From Streptomyces sp. NK08204 (GTDB lineage Bacteria > Actinomycetota > Actinomycetes > Streptomycetales > Streptomycetaceae): 64,000 nucleotides of DNA. The translations under genes and the position numbers were made by a program. The stretch is from contig NZ_JAINVF010000001.1 in the NCBI RefSeq assembly GCF_020400585.1, positions 699,906 to 763,905 on the forward strand, given 5' to 3'. Below the pieces are notes generated by a model. The model was not told the DNA's origin and did no database searches. It worked only from the letters and a program-made list of their open reading frames with translations. Below are positions 46,154 through 54,117 of this stretch, piece by piece. Positions within the stretch are counted from its first letter, which is position 1; the number at the start of each line of letters is the position of its first letter.

Positions 46154-47445
46154 TCGGGACACCGGCGCCACGGGACATGCCGGAGACAGCGGAGATATCG
46201 GACACCCAGGCGTCGATCCTGGGCTTCCTCACGGCGGCCCGGGGTGACGGCGAGGGCGACCCGTACGTACTGGCCCGGGTCCTGGAGTTGCGCGGCCCCG
46301 TGGACCCGGCGCGGTTCGCCGCGGCGGCCCGGGCGCTGGCCGCACGGCACGAGGCGCTGCGGACCGTGTTCGAACCGGGTGCGGACGGCTGGGTGCAGCG
46401 GGTACTCGCGCCCGGCGCGGTCGATGTCCAGCACATCCGGGTCGCCGACGGGGACCGGACGGCGGCGCTCACGCTGATCGCCGAGGAGCGGGCGCGGGGC
46501 TTCGACGTACGCCGAGAGGCACAGGTGCGCGTACGGCTGTACGAGACGGGTGCCGAGCGGTATGTCGCCCTGTTCCTGTTCCACCACCTGACCTGCGACG
46601 GCTGGTCGATGGCGCTCGCACTGCGCGACTTCGGCGCCCTGTACGCGGGCCGGGCACTCCCGGAGCCGGGCCGGTTCCGGGACTTCGCGGCCTGGCAGCG
46701 GGAGCGGTCCCGGGGCGCGTCATGGGAGCGTCATCTCGACTACTGGGCGGGCAGGTTGAAGGACTTCCGGCCCCAGGGCGCGCTCGTCGACGCGGCCGCC
46801 ACGACCGGGGACCACCGGGCCGGAAAGGCATGGCTCGAGGTTCCCGAGGGGCTGCAGCACTCGGTGGTCTCGGCCGCCGCGAAGGTGCGGGTCAGCCCGT
46901 ACGTGGCGCACGCGGCGGCCTGGGCGCTGGGGATCGCGGACGTCCTCGGCGAACAGTCGTTCCTGCTGGCCAGTCCGGTGGCGCTGCGTCACGCCCCGGG
47001 CTGCGAGGACATGGTCGGGGACCTGACCAACATGCTGCTCTGCCCGCTGCGGGTGACACCGGGCATGACGGAGCGGGAGCTGCTCGGGACGCTGCACCCG
47101 GAACACTATGCGGCGCTGGGCCGGCTCGACGTCCACTATCAGCGGGTCCTGCGCGCCCTGGAGCTGCCGACGGCCTATCACGTGCGGATCGGCTACCACG
47201 CGCAGCCGCGTGCCGAGCTCGCCGTACCCGGGCTCGAGGCCCGCACGCTGCGCATTCCGGGAGAACTGACCAGCCGTCGGCTGGTGGCGCTGGAGCTGGA
47301 CGCCTCCACGGCGCGACCCGCGGGCGCGGTGGTCCACCGCCGCGCCCTGCTGCCGGACCGGGACGCCGAGGAGCTGGCCGCCGCCTATCTGCGACGTCTG
47401 GAGCGTTGCGGAGGGGCTCTGGAGGACTGGGGAAGGAAGTCGTGA
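46150..47445 (+). CDS. Free-standing NRPS condensation domain
   Basis: 431 residues; GTG overlaps the phosphatase stop. The active-site motif HHLTCDG (residues 145-151) matches HHxxxDG with the second His intact. The N-terminal DTQASILGFL and the DMVGDLTNMLLCPL segment fit a condensation fold. Free-standing C domains condense a carrier-bound aminoacyl group with a soluble amine; with the adenylation and carrier proteins downstream it could load the aminosugar or iminosugar amine or hydroxyl. Complete in length. Confidence 0.85.
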   Translation: MIGTPAPRDMPETAEISDTQASILGFLTAARGDGEGDPYVLARVLELRGPVDPARFAAAARALAARHEALRTVFEPGADGWVQRVLAPGAVDVQHIRVADGDRTAALTLIAEERARGFDVRREAQVRVRLYETGAERYVALFLFHHLTCDGWSMALALRDFGALYAGRALPEPGRFRDFAAWQRERSRGASWERHLDYWAGRLKDFRPQGALVDAAATTGDHRAGKAWLEVPEGLQHSVVSAAAKVRVSPYVAHAAAWALGIADVLGEQSFLLASPVALRHAPGCEDMVGDLTNMLLCPLRVTPGMTERELLGTLHPEHYAALGRLDVHYQRVLRALELPTAYHVRIGYHAQPRAELAVPGLEARTLRIPGELTSRRLVALELDASTARPAGAVVHRRALLPDRDAEELAAAYLRRLERCGGALEDWGRKS

Positions 47446-49763
47446 CAGAGGATCACATCCCGCTGGGCGAGAGCCGCTGGCGGCTGTGGAAGGGTGCGGT
47501 GCTGCGCGGGGCCGGTTTTCCCTGGCAGGTCGTCGAGGCCGTCGCCGACCCCGCTCTGGCGCAGGCGGCCGACCTGCTCAACAAGGACACCTCCGCCAAG
47601 GGCCGCCGCCGGCCGGAGGAGGGACGCGCCACGGAGTACGCGGACCGCTTCGCGGCGGCCGCCGACCGGGTGGCCGGCGTGGTGGCCGGACTGACCCGCG
47701 ACCCCCGCTTCCGCGAGGCGGTCACCTGGCAGAACCGGGCGTTCGTCCACACCTGCCTGGACCGGGAGAGCGCCGGGGCGCACCGCGACGCCAAAGCACG
47801 CAAGCGTGAATCGTCGATCGTCGCCTACGCGCAGCGCTACGCCACCAAGAACGAGTCGATCGGCTTCTTCGGCCCGGTGGGCTGGGCCGACTGGGCACCC
47901 TCGGTGGAACACACGAGCGTCACGCCGGGCGAGGACCTGCTGGGCCGGCGCACGGTGTACTTCGAGACCTGGGCGATCGACCGTGTCGCCCGGGAGTTCG
48001 CCGCCCGGCCCGAGCTGCTCCCCGGGCTGCCGCCGCGGCCCGTCCCCGCCAACCTGGTGCGCGGCGACGAGGTGCTGCGGCCCACCGGTGCGCCGGTGCC
48101 GCTGGCGCCGCTCGAAGCGGCGGTGCTCGGACGGTGCGACGGGGTGCGGACGGTGCGGGAGATCGCCGCCGCGCTGGACCTGCCCGAGCAGCGGGTGGCC
48201 GAGGTGGTCCGGGAACTGGAGCGCAAGCACGTGCTCTGCCTGGACCTCGGCGGGCCGCTGGAGACCCACCCCGAGGTGCGGCTGCGCGAGCGCCTCACCC
48301 GGATACCCGACGCCCCGGCCCGCCGGGCCGCGCTGCGCGATCTCGACGCGCTCACCGCCGCGCGCGACACGGTGGCCGCGGGGGCCGGGGATCCCGAGCG
48401 GCTGGCCGACGCGCTCGCCGGACTCGACGGCGTCTTCGAGTCGCTGACCGGTGAGTCCGCCACCCGCCTGCACGGGCAGACGTACGCGGGCCGGACCCTG
48501 GTGTACGAGGACACCACCCGCGAGGTGCACGCCGAGTTCGGCGCCGGTGTGCTGCGCGAACTCGCCGGCCCGCTCGCCCTGGTGCTGGACAGCGGCCGCT
48601 GGCTGGCCGCCCGGATCGGTGAGCTCTACCTCGACCGGTTCGACGCGTACCTGACCCGCAAACAGACCCGGACCGGCCAGGACTGGGTGCCGCTGGCCTC
48701 GCTGCTCGCCCTCGCCACCCGCGATCTGTACACCGGCGCCGGGACGCCCGCGCTCGCCGCCGAGGCCACCGCCGACCTGCAGCAGCGCTGGGCCACGATC
48801 CTCGCCGTACCCAAGGGCGTGCGCCGCCACGAGGTGGCCACCGAGACCATCGCCGACGCCGTCCGCGAGACCTTCGCCTCCGCCGCGCCGCCCTGGGCGG
48901 GGGCCCGGCACCACTCCCCTGACGTGATGGTGGCCGCCGAGTCGGTGGCGGCACTGAACCGGGGCGAGTTCCAGCTCGTCCTCGGCGAACTGCACCTGGC
49001 GTACAACACGGTGGAGGCCCGGGCGCTGGTCGAGCAGAGTCCGGACCCGGCGCGGCTGCTCGCTCTCGCCGAGCGCGCGGCCGGGGCGGAACGCATCATG
49101 CTGGCCGCTCCGCGCAGCTGGGGGGCGGTCACCAGCCGGACCAGCCCGCCCTCGGCGCTGCTGTCGCCCCGGTGGCGGTACTGGGCGCTCGGCGAGGACG
49201 ACGTCTGCCATCTGCCGGGCGAGGTCCTGCCCACCGCCGCCCTGGAGGTGGGCCGGTGCGCGGAGGGCCTCGTGGTGCGGCACCTGCCGGACGGGCGGAC
49301 CTTCCCGCTGGCCGAGGTGCTCGGCGAGTACCTGTCGGCGGTCACGGTCAACGCCTTCCGGATGCTGCCCCGCGGGCGCCACACGCCCCGGGTGAGCATC
49401 GGCCGCCTCACCGTGGCCCGCGAGACCTGGCGGCTGCCGGCGCGCCGCTTCGACTGGGCGTTCCAGCTCGACGAACGCACCCGGTACCTGCAGATGCGGG
49501 ACTTCGTGGCGCGGCACGGCCTGCCGGAGCGGGTGTTCTGCTCCGTGCCGCTGGAGATGAAGCCCGTCTTCGTGGACTTCAGCAGCATCCCGCTGACCAA
49601 CGCGCTGGCCGGGCTGGTACGCCGTACGGCCCGCGAGGGCGGCGGCGACATCACCGTGTCGGAGATGCTGCCGGACGCGGACGCGCTCTGGCTGACCGAC
49701 CGCTCCGGTGCGGCGTACACGTCCGAGCTGAGAACGGTGGTCTTCGACGATGACCACCACTGA
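47442..49763 (+). CDS. LanB-like protein, glutamylation-type domain only
   Basis: 773 residues, GTG at 47442 behind GGAAGG and overlapping the C-domain stop. The sequence YATKNESIGFFGPVGWADW (residues about 133-151) marks the lantibiotic dehydratase N-terminal domain (tRNA-dependent glutamyl transfer in NisB). The C-terminal elimination domain (SpaB_C) is absent, as in PEARLs that attach an amino acid from aminoacyl-tRNA through an amide. No lanthipeptide precursor or LanC lies nearby. A role adding an amino acid from tRNA to the carrier-bound or free product is proposed; it is not a conventional lanthipeptide enzyme. Confidence 0.8.
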   Translation: MTEDHIPLGESRWRLWKGAVLRGAGFPWQVVEAVADPALAQAADLLNKDTSAKGRRRPEEGRATEYADRFAAAADRVAGVVAGLTRDPRFREAVTWQNRAFVHTCLDRESAGAHRDAKARKRESSIVAYAQRYATKNESIGFFGPVGWADWAPSVEHTSVTPGEDLLGRRTVYFETWAIDRVAREFAARPELLPGLPPRPVPANLVRGDEVLRPTGAPVPLAPLEAAVLGRCDGVRTVREIAAALDLPEQRVAEVVRELERKHVLCLDLGGPLETHPEVRLRERLTRIPDAPARRAALRDLDALTAARDTVAAGAGDPERLADALAGLDGVFESLTGESATRLHGQTYAGRTLVYEDTTREVHAEFGAGVLRELAGPLALVLDSGRWLAARIGELYLDRFDAYLTRKQTRTGQDWVPLASLLALATRDLYTGAGTPALAAEATADLQQRWATILAVPKGVRRHEVATETIADAVRETFASAAPPWAGARHHSPDVMVAAESVAALNRGEFQLVLGELHLAYNTVEARALVEQSPDPARLLALAERAAGAERIMLAAPRSWGAVTSRTSPPSALLSPRWRYWALGEDDVCHLPGEVLPTAALEVGRCAEGLVVRHLPDGRTFPLAEVLGEYLSAVTVNAFRMLPRGRHTPRVSIGRLTVARETWRLPARRFDWAFQLDERTRYLQMRDFVARHGLPERVFCSVPLEMKPVFVDFSSIPLTNALAGLVRRTAREGGGDITVSEMLPDADALWLTDRSGAAYTSELRTVVFDDDHH

Positions 49764-51210
49764 AGTCCCCGGTCCCACACGGCTGTTGGAGCCCCTCCGG
49801 GCCGTCGCCCGGCGCCGGCCGGACGCCGTGGCCCTGGAGGGGCCGGACGCCGCCTTGACCTACCGGGAGCTGCTCGGGCGGATCGACGACGCCGCCACGC
49901 GGATGCGCGCGGCGGGCGTCGCACCCGGTGACACCGCCGTCCTGCACACGACCCGCGACGCCCGGCTGCCGGTGACCCTGCTCGCCGCCTGGTCGGCCGG
50001 GATGTGCGTCGCCCTGCTGGACGCCGGTCTGCCGGCCGCACGGATCACCGCCTGCGAGACGGTGATCCGTCCGCGCTGGCGGCTGTCCGGCGGCCCGACC
50101 GGCCTGATCGAGCCCCACATCGAGCCGCACGACGTCACGGGTGCCCGGCCCGCGCGCGGGGGCAGCCACATCCTGCTGACCTCGGGGACGACCGGTGGCC
50201 CGGCCGCTGTCCTGATCGGCCCGGACGCTCTGCGCCGCACCCTCGACTGGTACGCCGACACCTTCCGCCCGGGACCGGAGGACCGGGTGGCGCTGCTGGC
50301 CGGGCTCGGGCACGACCCGCTGCTGCGGGACATCCTGGTGCCGCTGAGCAGCGGCGGGACGCTGCTCGTCCCGCCCGCCGACGTCTTCGCCCACCCGGCG
50401 GCGCTGCTCGGCTTCGTGCGGAGCGCGGCACCGACCGTCCTGCACGCCACCCCGGCCCTGCTGGAGCTGCTGCTCGCCGCCGACACCGCGGCGCACGGCG
50501 GTGGTCTGCGCTCGCTGCGGCTGGTCGTCTCCGGCGGGGCCCGGCTCGACGCCGGCCTCGCCCGACGGCTGCGCCGGGCCTGTGAGGCGACGCTGGTCAA
50601 CGCCTACGGGGCCACGGAGACCCCGCAGATCGCGTCCTGCGCGCCCGTGGACGTGGCCGCGCTCGACGCGGCCGGTGTCCCGGACGACGCGGGGCTGGAC
50701 GTCGGTGGCGGGGTCGCCGGCGCCGAGCTGCTGCTGGACCCGGAGAGCGGCGAGGTGGTGGTCCGCAGCCCCAGCCTGGCGCTCGGCTACCTGGACGCGA
50801 CCGGCCGCGCGGGGCGCTTCGCCGCCGACCCGCGCGGGGCGGCGGGCTACCGCGCCTACCGCACCGGCGACCGGGGCGAGCGGCTGCCCGGCGGCGGCAT
50901 CCGGATCACCGGCCGGCTGGACCGGGAGCTGTCGGTCAACGGCTTCCGGCTCGCTCCGGAGGAGATCGAGTCCGCCGCCCGCCGGCACCCCCTGGTCCTG
51001 GAGGCGCACGCGCAGTCCGTGCCGGGCCCGGCCGGGGACGTGCTGGGGCTGACCGTGGTTCCCGTCGCGGGTGCGCACATCGCCCCGGGCGTGCTCCGCA
51101 CCCATCTCGCCGCGCTGCTGCCCCGCCACGCCGTCCCGGCCCGTATCCGTACCGCCCCCGGGCTCACGCTCGGGCCCACCCACAAGGCAACACCAGGAAA
51201 GTGGAGTTGA
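49750..51210 (+). CDS. Stand-alone adenylation (AMP-binding) protein
   Basis: 486 residues; ATG lies 14 bases inside the LanB-like gene. Core motifs: A3 LLTSGTTGGP (near residue 142), A5 NAYGATET, A7 YRTGDRGE, A8 GRLDRELSVNGFRL and a terminal A10-like lysine in THKATPGKW. Motif A4 reads GHDPLLRDILVPL, like alpha-aminoadipate reductase-type adenylation domains, with an Asp that can bind an alpha-amine. It should activate an amino acid and load the neighbouring carrier protein. The specificity pocket cannot be read reliably by eye. Confidence 0.88.
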   Translation: MTTTEVPGPTRLLEPLRAVARRRPDAVALEGPDAALTYRELLGRIDDAATRMRAAGVAPGDTAVLHTTRDARLPVTLLAAWSAGMCVALLDAGLPAARITACETVIRPRWRLSGGPTGLIEPHIEPHDVTGARPARGGSHILLTSGTTGGPAAVLIGPDALRRTLDWYADTFRPGPEDRVALLAGLGHDPLLRDILVPLSSGGTLLVPPADVFAHPAALLGFVRSAAPTVLHATPALLELLLAADTAAHGGGLRSLRLVVSGGARLDAGLARRLRRACEATLVNAYGATETPQIASCAPVDVAALDAAGVPDDAGLDVGGGVAGAELLLDPESGEVVVRSPSLALGYLDATGRAGRFAADPRGAAGYRAYRTGDRGERLPGGGIRITGRLDRELSVNGFRLAPEEIESAARRHPLVLEAHAQSVPGPAGDVLGLTVVPVAGAHIAPGVLRTHLAALLPRHAVPARIRTAPGLTLGPTHKATPGKWS

Positions 51211-51215
51211 ACCCC

Positions 51216-51500
51216 ATGAACGACCCCCGTACGGCCGCCCTCGTCTCCGAGCTGATCGACCTGTGGGAGCAGGTCCTCGGTACGGACGGCATCGGACCGG
51301 ACGACGACTTCTTCGAACTCGGCGGCAGCTCCATCGCCGCGATCCGGCTGGCCCCGCTGATGGGTGAACGCCTGGGCGTGGAGCCGGAGCTCACCCTGCT
51401 CTTCGACCACCCCACCCCGGCCGAGCTGGCCGCCGCCCTGGCCCCGCTGGCCGGGGACCGCCCGCTCGAGGCCCCCGCGGGCCGGGGCGCGGGCGCATGA
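51216..51500 (+). CDS. Peptidyl carrier protein
   Basis: 94 residues from ATG 51216 with GGAG nine bases upstream; an alternative GTG at 51201 overlaps the previous gene. FFELGGSSIAAIRL holds the phosphopantetheine Ser39 in the LGGSS motif, and the helices around it (LWEQVLG, LLFDHPTPAELAAAL) complete a carrier fold. It should carry the aminoacyl thioester made by the adenylation protein to the condensation domain. A linker rich in Ala/Gly ends it. Confidence 0.92.
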   Translation: MNDPRTAALVSELIDLWEQVLGTDGIGPDDDFFELGGSSIAAIRLAPLMGERLGVEPELTLLFDHPTPAELAAALAPLAGDRPLEAPAGRGAGA

Positions 51501-52786
51501 CCGCGCGCCATGTGGTGATCGTCGACCCGTACTCCTCGGGTGCGAAACTGCCCGGCCTGCTGCGCCGGGCCGGCCTCACTCCGGTCGGGGTCACCTCCCA
51601 TCCCGTTCCACCGCCCGTGTACACCACCGCCTTCCGGCCGCAGGACTTCGAGGTCCTGCTGGCGGCGGACGCCGACCCGGCCCCGCTGATCGCCGAACTC
51701 GCCGCCCTCGAGCCGGTCGCCGTCGTCGCGGGCGCGGAGAGCGGCGTCCTGCTGGCCGACCGGCTCGCCGCCGCCCTCACCCCCGCTCTCGCCAACGACC
51801 CCGCGCTCGCCCGTGCCCGCCGCCACAAGGGCGCAATGGCCGAAGCCCTGGCCCGGGCCGGGGTGCCCGCCATCCGCTCCACCTTCGTACGGGGGGCCGA
51901 CGAGGCGTGGGCGTGGGTGTGCGAGAGCGGGCTCACCGGCCGGGACCTGGTCGTCAAGCCCGCGCTGTCCGGCGGCACGGAGGACGTGACCCTGGTGCCG
52001 GCCGCCGACGAGGCCCGCCTGCGGGCGGTGGTCGAGCGCCTGCTGCGCCGGGTCAATGTGCTCGGCCTGCCCAACGACGACGTGGTGGTCCAGGAGCGGG
52101 TCACCGGCACCGAGTACGTCGTGGACACCTTCAGCCACGGCGGCCGGCACACCGTCACCAACATCTGCCGCTACGGGAAGACCGCCAACGCGGGGGGCTT
52201 CGCGGTCTACGAGAGCGTCGAGTTCCTTCCCCACGACCTGCCTGGTCACGCCGAGCTGGTGGCGTACGTCGAGCGCGCTCTGGACGCCCTCGGGGTGCGG
52301 TTCGGGCTGGCCCACAACGAGGTCATGCTCACTGCCGACGGGCCCCGGCTCATCGAGACCGGCGCGCGGCCTCCCGGCGCCGGACTGCCTGCGCTCGCCG
52401 AACTCGCCACCGGCGAGAGCGGACTGGACCGGCTCACCCGCTGGCTGGCCGACGGCGCCGACCCGCGTCCGGACTACCGGCTGCTGTGGCCGGTCGCCGC
52501 GGTCTACGCCATCGCACCGAGGAGCGGTGTCATCGGCAACCTCGCGGCCTACCGGCGGGCGCTCGACCTGCCGAGCTGCCGGCACCTCCAGCTGGGTGTC
52601 GCCGACGGCGACTTCGTACCCGCCACCACGGACCTGCTGTCCACACTGCGGCTCGGCTGGGCGGTGCTCGCCCACCACGACCGGGAACAGGTGCACCGCG
52701 ACCGGCTCGCCTTCCGGGAGCTCGAACGCGAGGTCCGCTTCACCGACACGACGACCGGCCCGAGCCTCGAGGTGACCGCCCGATGA
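51497..52786 (+). CDS. ATP-grasp carboxylate-amine ligase
   Basis: 429 residues; ATG overlaps the carrier stop. ATP-grasp landmarks are the lysine strand DLVVKPALSGGTEDVTLV, VVVQERVTGTEYVVDTFS and the metal-binding HNEVMLTADGPRLIETGARPPG. It resembles L-amino acid ligases that join free amino acids or a free acid with an amine via an acyl phosphate. Beside an NRPS-like set and a LanB-like protein this gives the operon a third way to form an amide. Substrates unknown. Confidence 0.88.
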   Translation: MTARHVVIVDPYSSGAKLPGLLRRAGLTPVGVTSHPVPPPVYTTAFRPQDFEVLLAADADPAPLIAELAALEPVAVVAGAESGVLLADRLAAALTPALANDPALARARRHKGAMAEALARAGVPAIRSTFVRGADEAWAWVCESGLTGRDLVVKPALSGGTEDVTLVPAADEARLRAVVERLLRRVNVLGLPNDDVVVQERVTGTEYVVDTFSHGGRHTVTNICRYGKTANAGGFAVYESVEFLPHDLPGHAELVAYVERALDALGVRFGLAHNEVMLTADGPRLIETGARPPGAGLPALAELATGESGLDRLTRWLADGADPRPDYRLLWPVAAVYAIAPRSGVIGNLAAYRRALDLPSCRHLQLGVADGDFVPATTDLLSTLRLGWAVLAHHDREQVHRDRLAFRELEREVRFTDTTTGPSLEVTAR

Positions 52787-54066
52787 CCCCGCCCACCACC
52801 GATCGGACCACCGAGGAAACGGCCGTACAGGCCGCCGGGAGCCTGACCCGCGACCGGAAGTTCCTCCGGCTCTGGGGCGCGCAGACCCTGTGCCAGTTGG
52901 GTGTCCAGACCACCGAGATCACCCTCCCGCTCGTCGCCGTCCTCGCGTTGCACGCCTCCGCGTTCGAGGTCGGCGCGCTGGCCTCGTTCCAGATGGTGGC
53001 TTTCCTGCTGATCGGCCTGCCGGCCGGCGCCTGGATGGACCGTGTGCGCAAACGGCCGGTGCTGGTCGCCGCGAGCGTCGGCCGTGCGGCGCTGCTGGCC
53101 TCGGTGCCGGTCGCCGGCTGGCTCGACGTGCTCACCGTGGGGCAGATGTTCGGGGTCGCGTTCGGGCTCGGGGTGTGCACCGTCTTCTTCGAGACGGCCT
53201 ACCAGAGCTACCTGCCGTCCCTGGTGGGGCCGGAGCAACTGCTGGAAGGCAACGCCAAGCTGGAGTCCAGCCGTTCGGTCAGCCAGGTGGCCGGCCCCAG
53301 TGCCGGCGGCTGGCTGGCGCAGTGGCTCACCGCGCCCACCGCCGTCGTCGTCAACGCTGCCGGGTTCCTGGCCGCGGCGCTGCTGATGTGGCGCATCGAC
53401 GACAGCGAGGACCGGCCGGTGTCCGCCACGACCAGGCGCGGGATGCTCGGCGAGATCCGGCAGGGGCTGACCCTGGTGTTCGGCGACCGTGTGCTGCGCG
53501 CGATCACACTGAGCGGTGCCGTGTTCAACCTGTCCTGGGCGGTGACCTCCGCGATGCTCGTGCTGTTCCTCCAGCGCGACCTCGGCCTGTCCGCCGGCGC
53601 CATCGGCTTCTTCTTCGCCGCGGCGGGCCTCGCGGCTGTCGGGGGCAGCGTCCTGGTGCGGCCGGTGACGGCCCGCCTCGGCGTCGGCCCCGCCATGTGG
53701 CTGGGCGCCGTCGTGGTGGGGCTGCTGGGACTGGCCGTTCCACTGGCCGATCACGGGTGGCGCTTCTGGCTGGCCGGGGTCGCGTTCGCGGCCCTCAACG
53801 CCGGGCTGATGATCGTCAACGTCAACAGCATGAGCTGCCGTCAGCAGTTGTGCCCTCCCGGCATGCTGGGCCGGATGAGCGCCACCATCCGCTTCGTGAT
53901 GTGGGGGGTCCTGCCCGTCGGCGGCGTGCTGGGCGGCCTGGTCGCCGACGCCTTCACCGTCCGCGCCGCCCTGTGGACGGCAGCGCTGACCGCCCTGCTG
54001 GCCTTCGTCCCGCTCGCCCTCTCTCCACTGCGCACCGACCAGCGCTGGCGCCCGGCCGGACGGTAG
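52783..54066 (+). CDS. MFS exporter
   Basis: 427 residues; ATG overlaps the ligase stop. Twelve hydrophobic segments, with the motif between TM2 and TM3 as GAWMDRVRKRPVL, place it among MFS drug exporters of the enterobactin-exporter-like group (MFS_3). As last gene of the operon it probably exports the product and gives self-resistance. A second half of comparable length is intact. Confidence 0.9.
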   Translation: MTPPTTDRTTEETAVQAAGSLTRDRKFLRLWGAQTLCQLGVQTTEITLPLVAVLALHASAFEVGALASFQMVAFLLIGLPAGAWMDRVRKRPVLVAASVGRAALLASVPVAGWLDVLTVGQMFGVAFGLGVCTVFFETAYQSYLPSLVGPEQLLEGNAKLESSRSVSQVAGPSAGGWLAQWLTAPTAVVVNAAGFLAAALLMWRIDDSEDRPVSATTRRGMLGEIRQGLTLVFGDRVLRAITLSGAVFNLSWAVTSAMLVLFLQRDLGLSAGAIGFFFAAAGLAAVGGSVLVRPVTARLGVGPAMWLGAVVVGLLGLAVPLADHGWRFWLAGVAFAALNAGLMIVNVNSMSCRQQLCPPGMLGRMSATIRFVMWGVLPVGGVLGGLVADAFTVRAALWTAALTALLAFVPLALSPLRTDQRWRPAGR

Positions 54067-54117
54067 CGGAGCGAGGCCGGCGGCCCCGACGTCGTGTCCA
54101 GGTCGCCCGGCTGCGAG

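Noticed and set aside
47442..49763. A class I lanthipeptide cluster
   Set aside because: No LanC, precursor peptide or elimination domain is present; the neighbours are NRPS-like and sugar-modifying genes.
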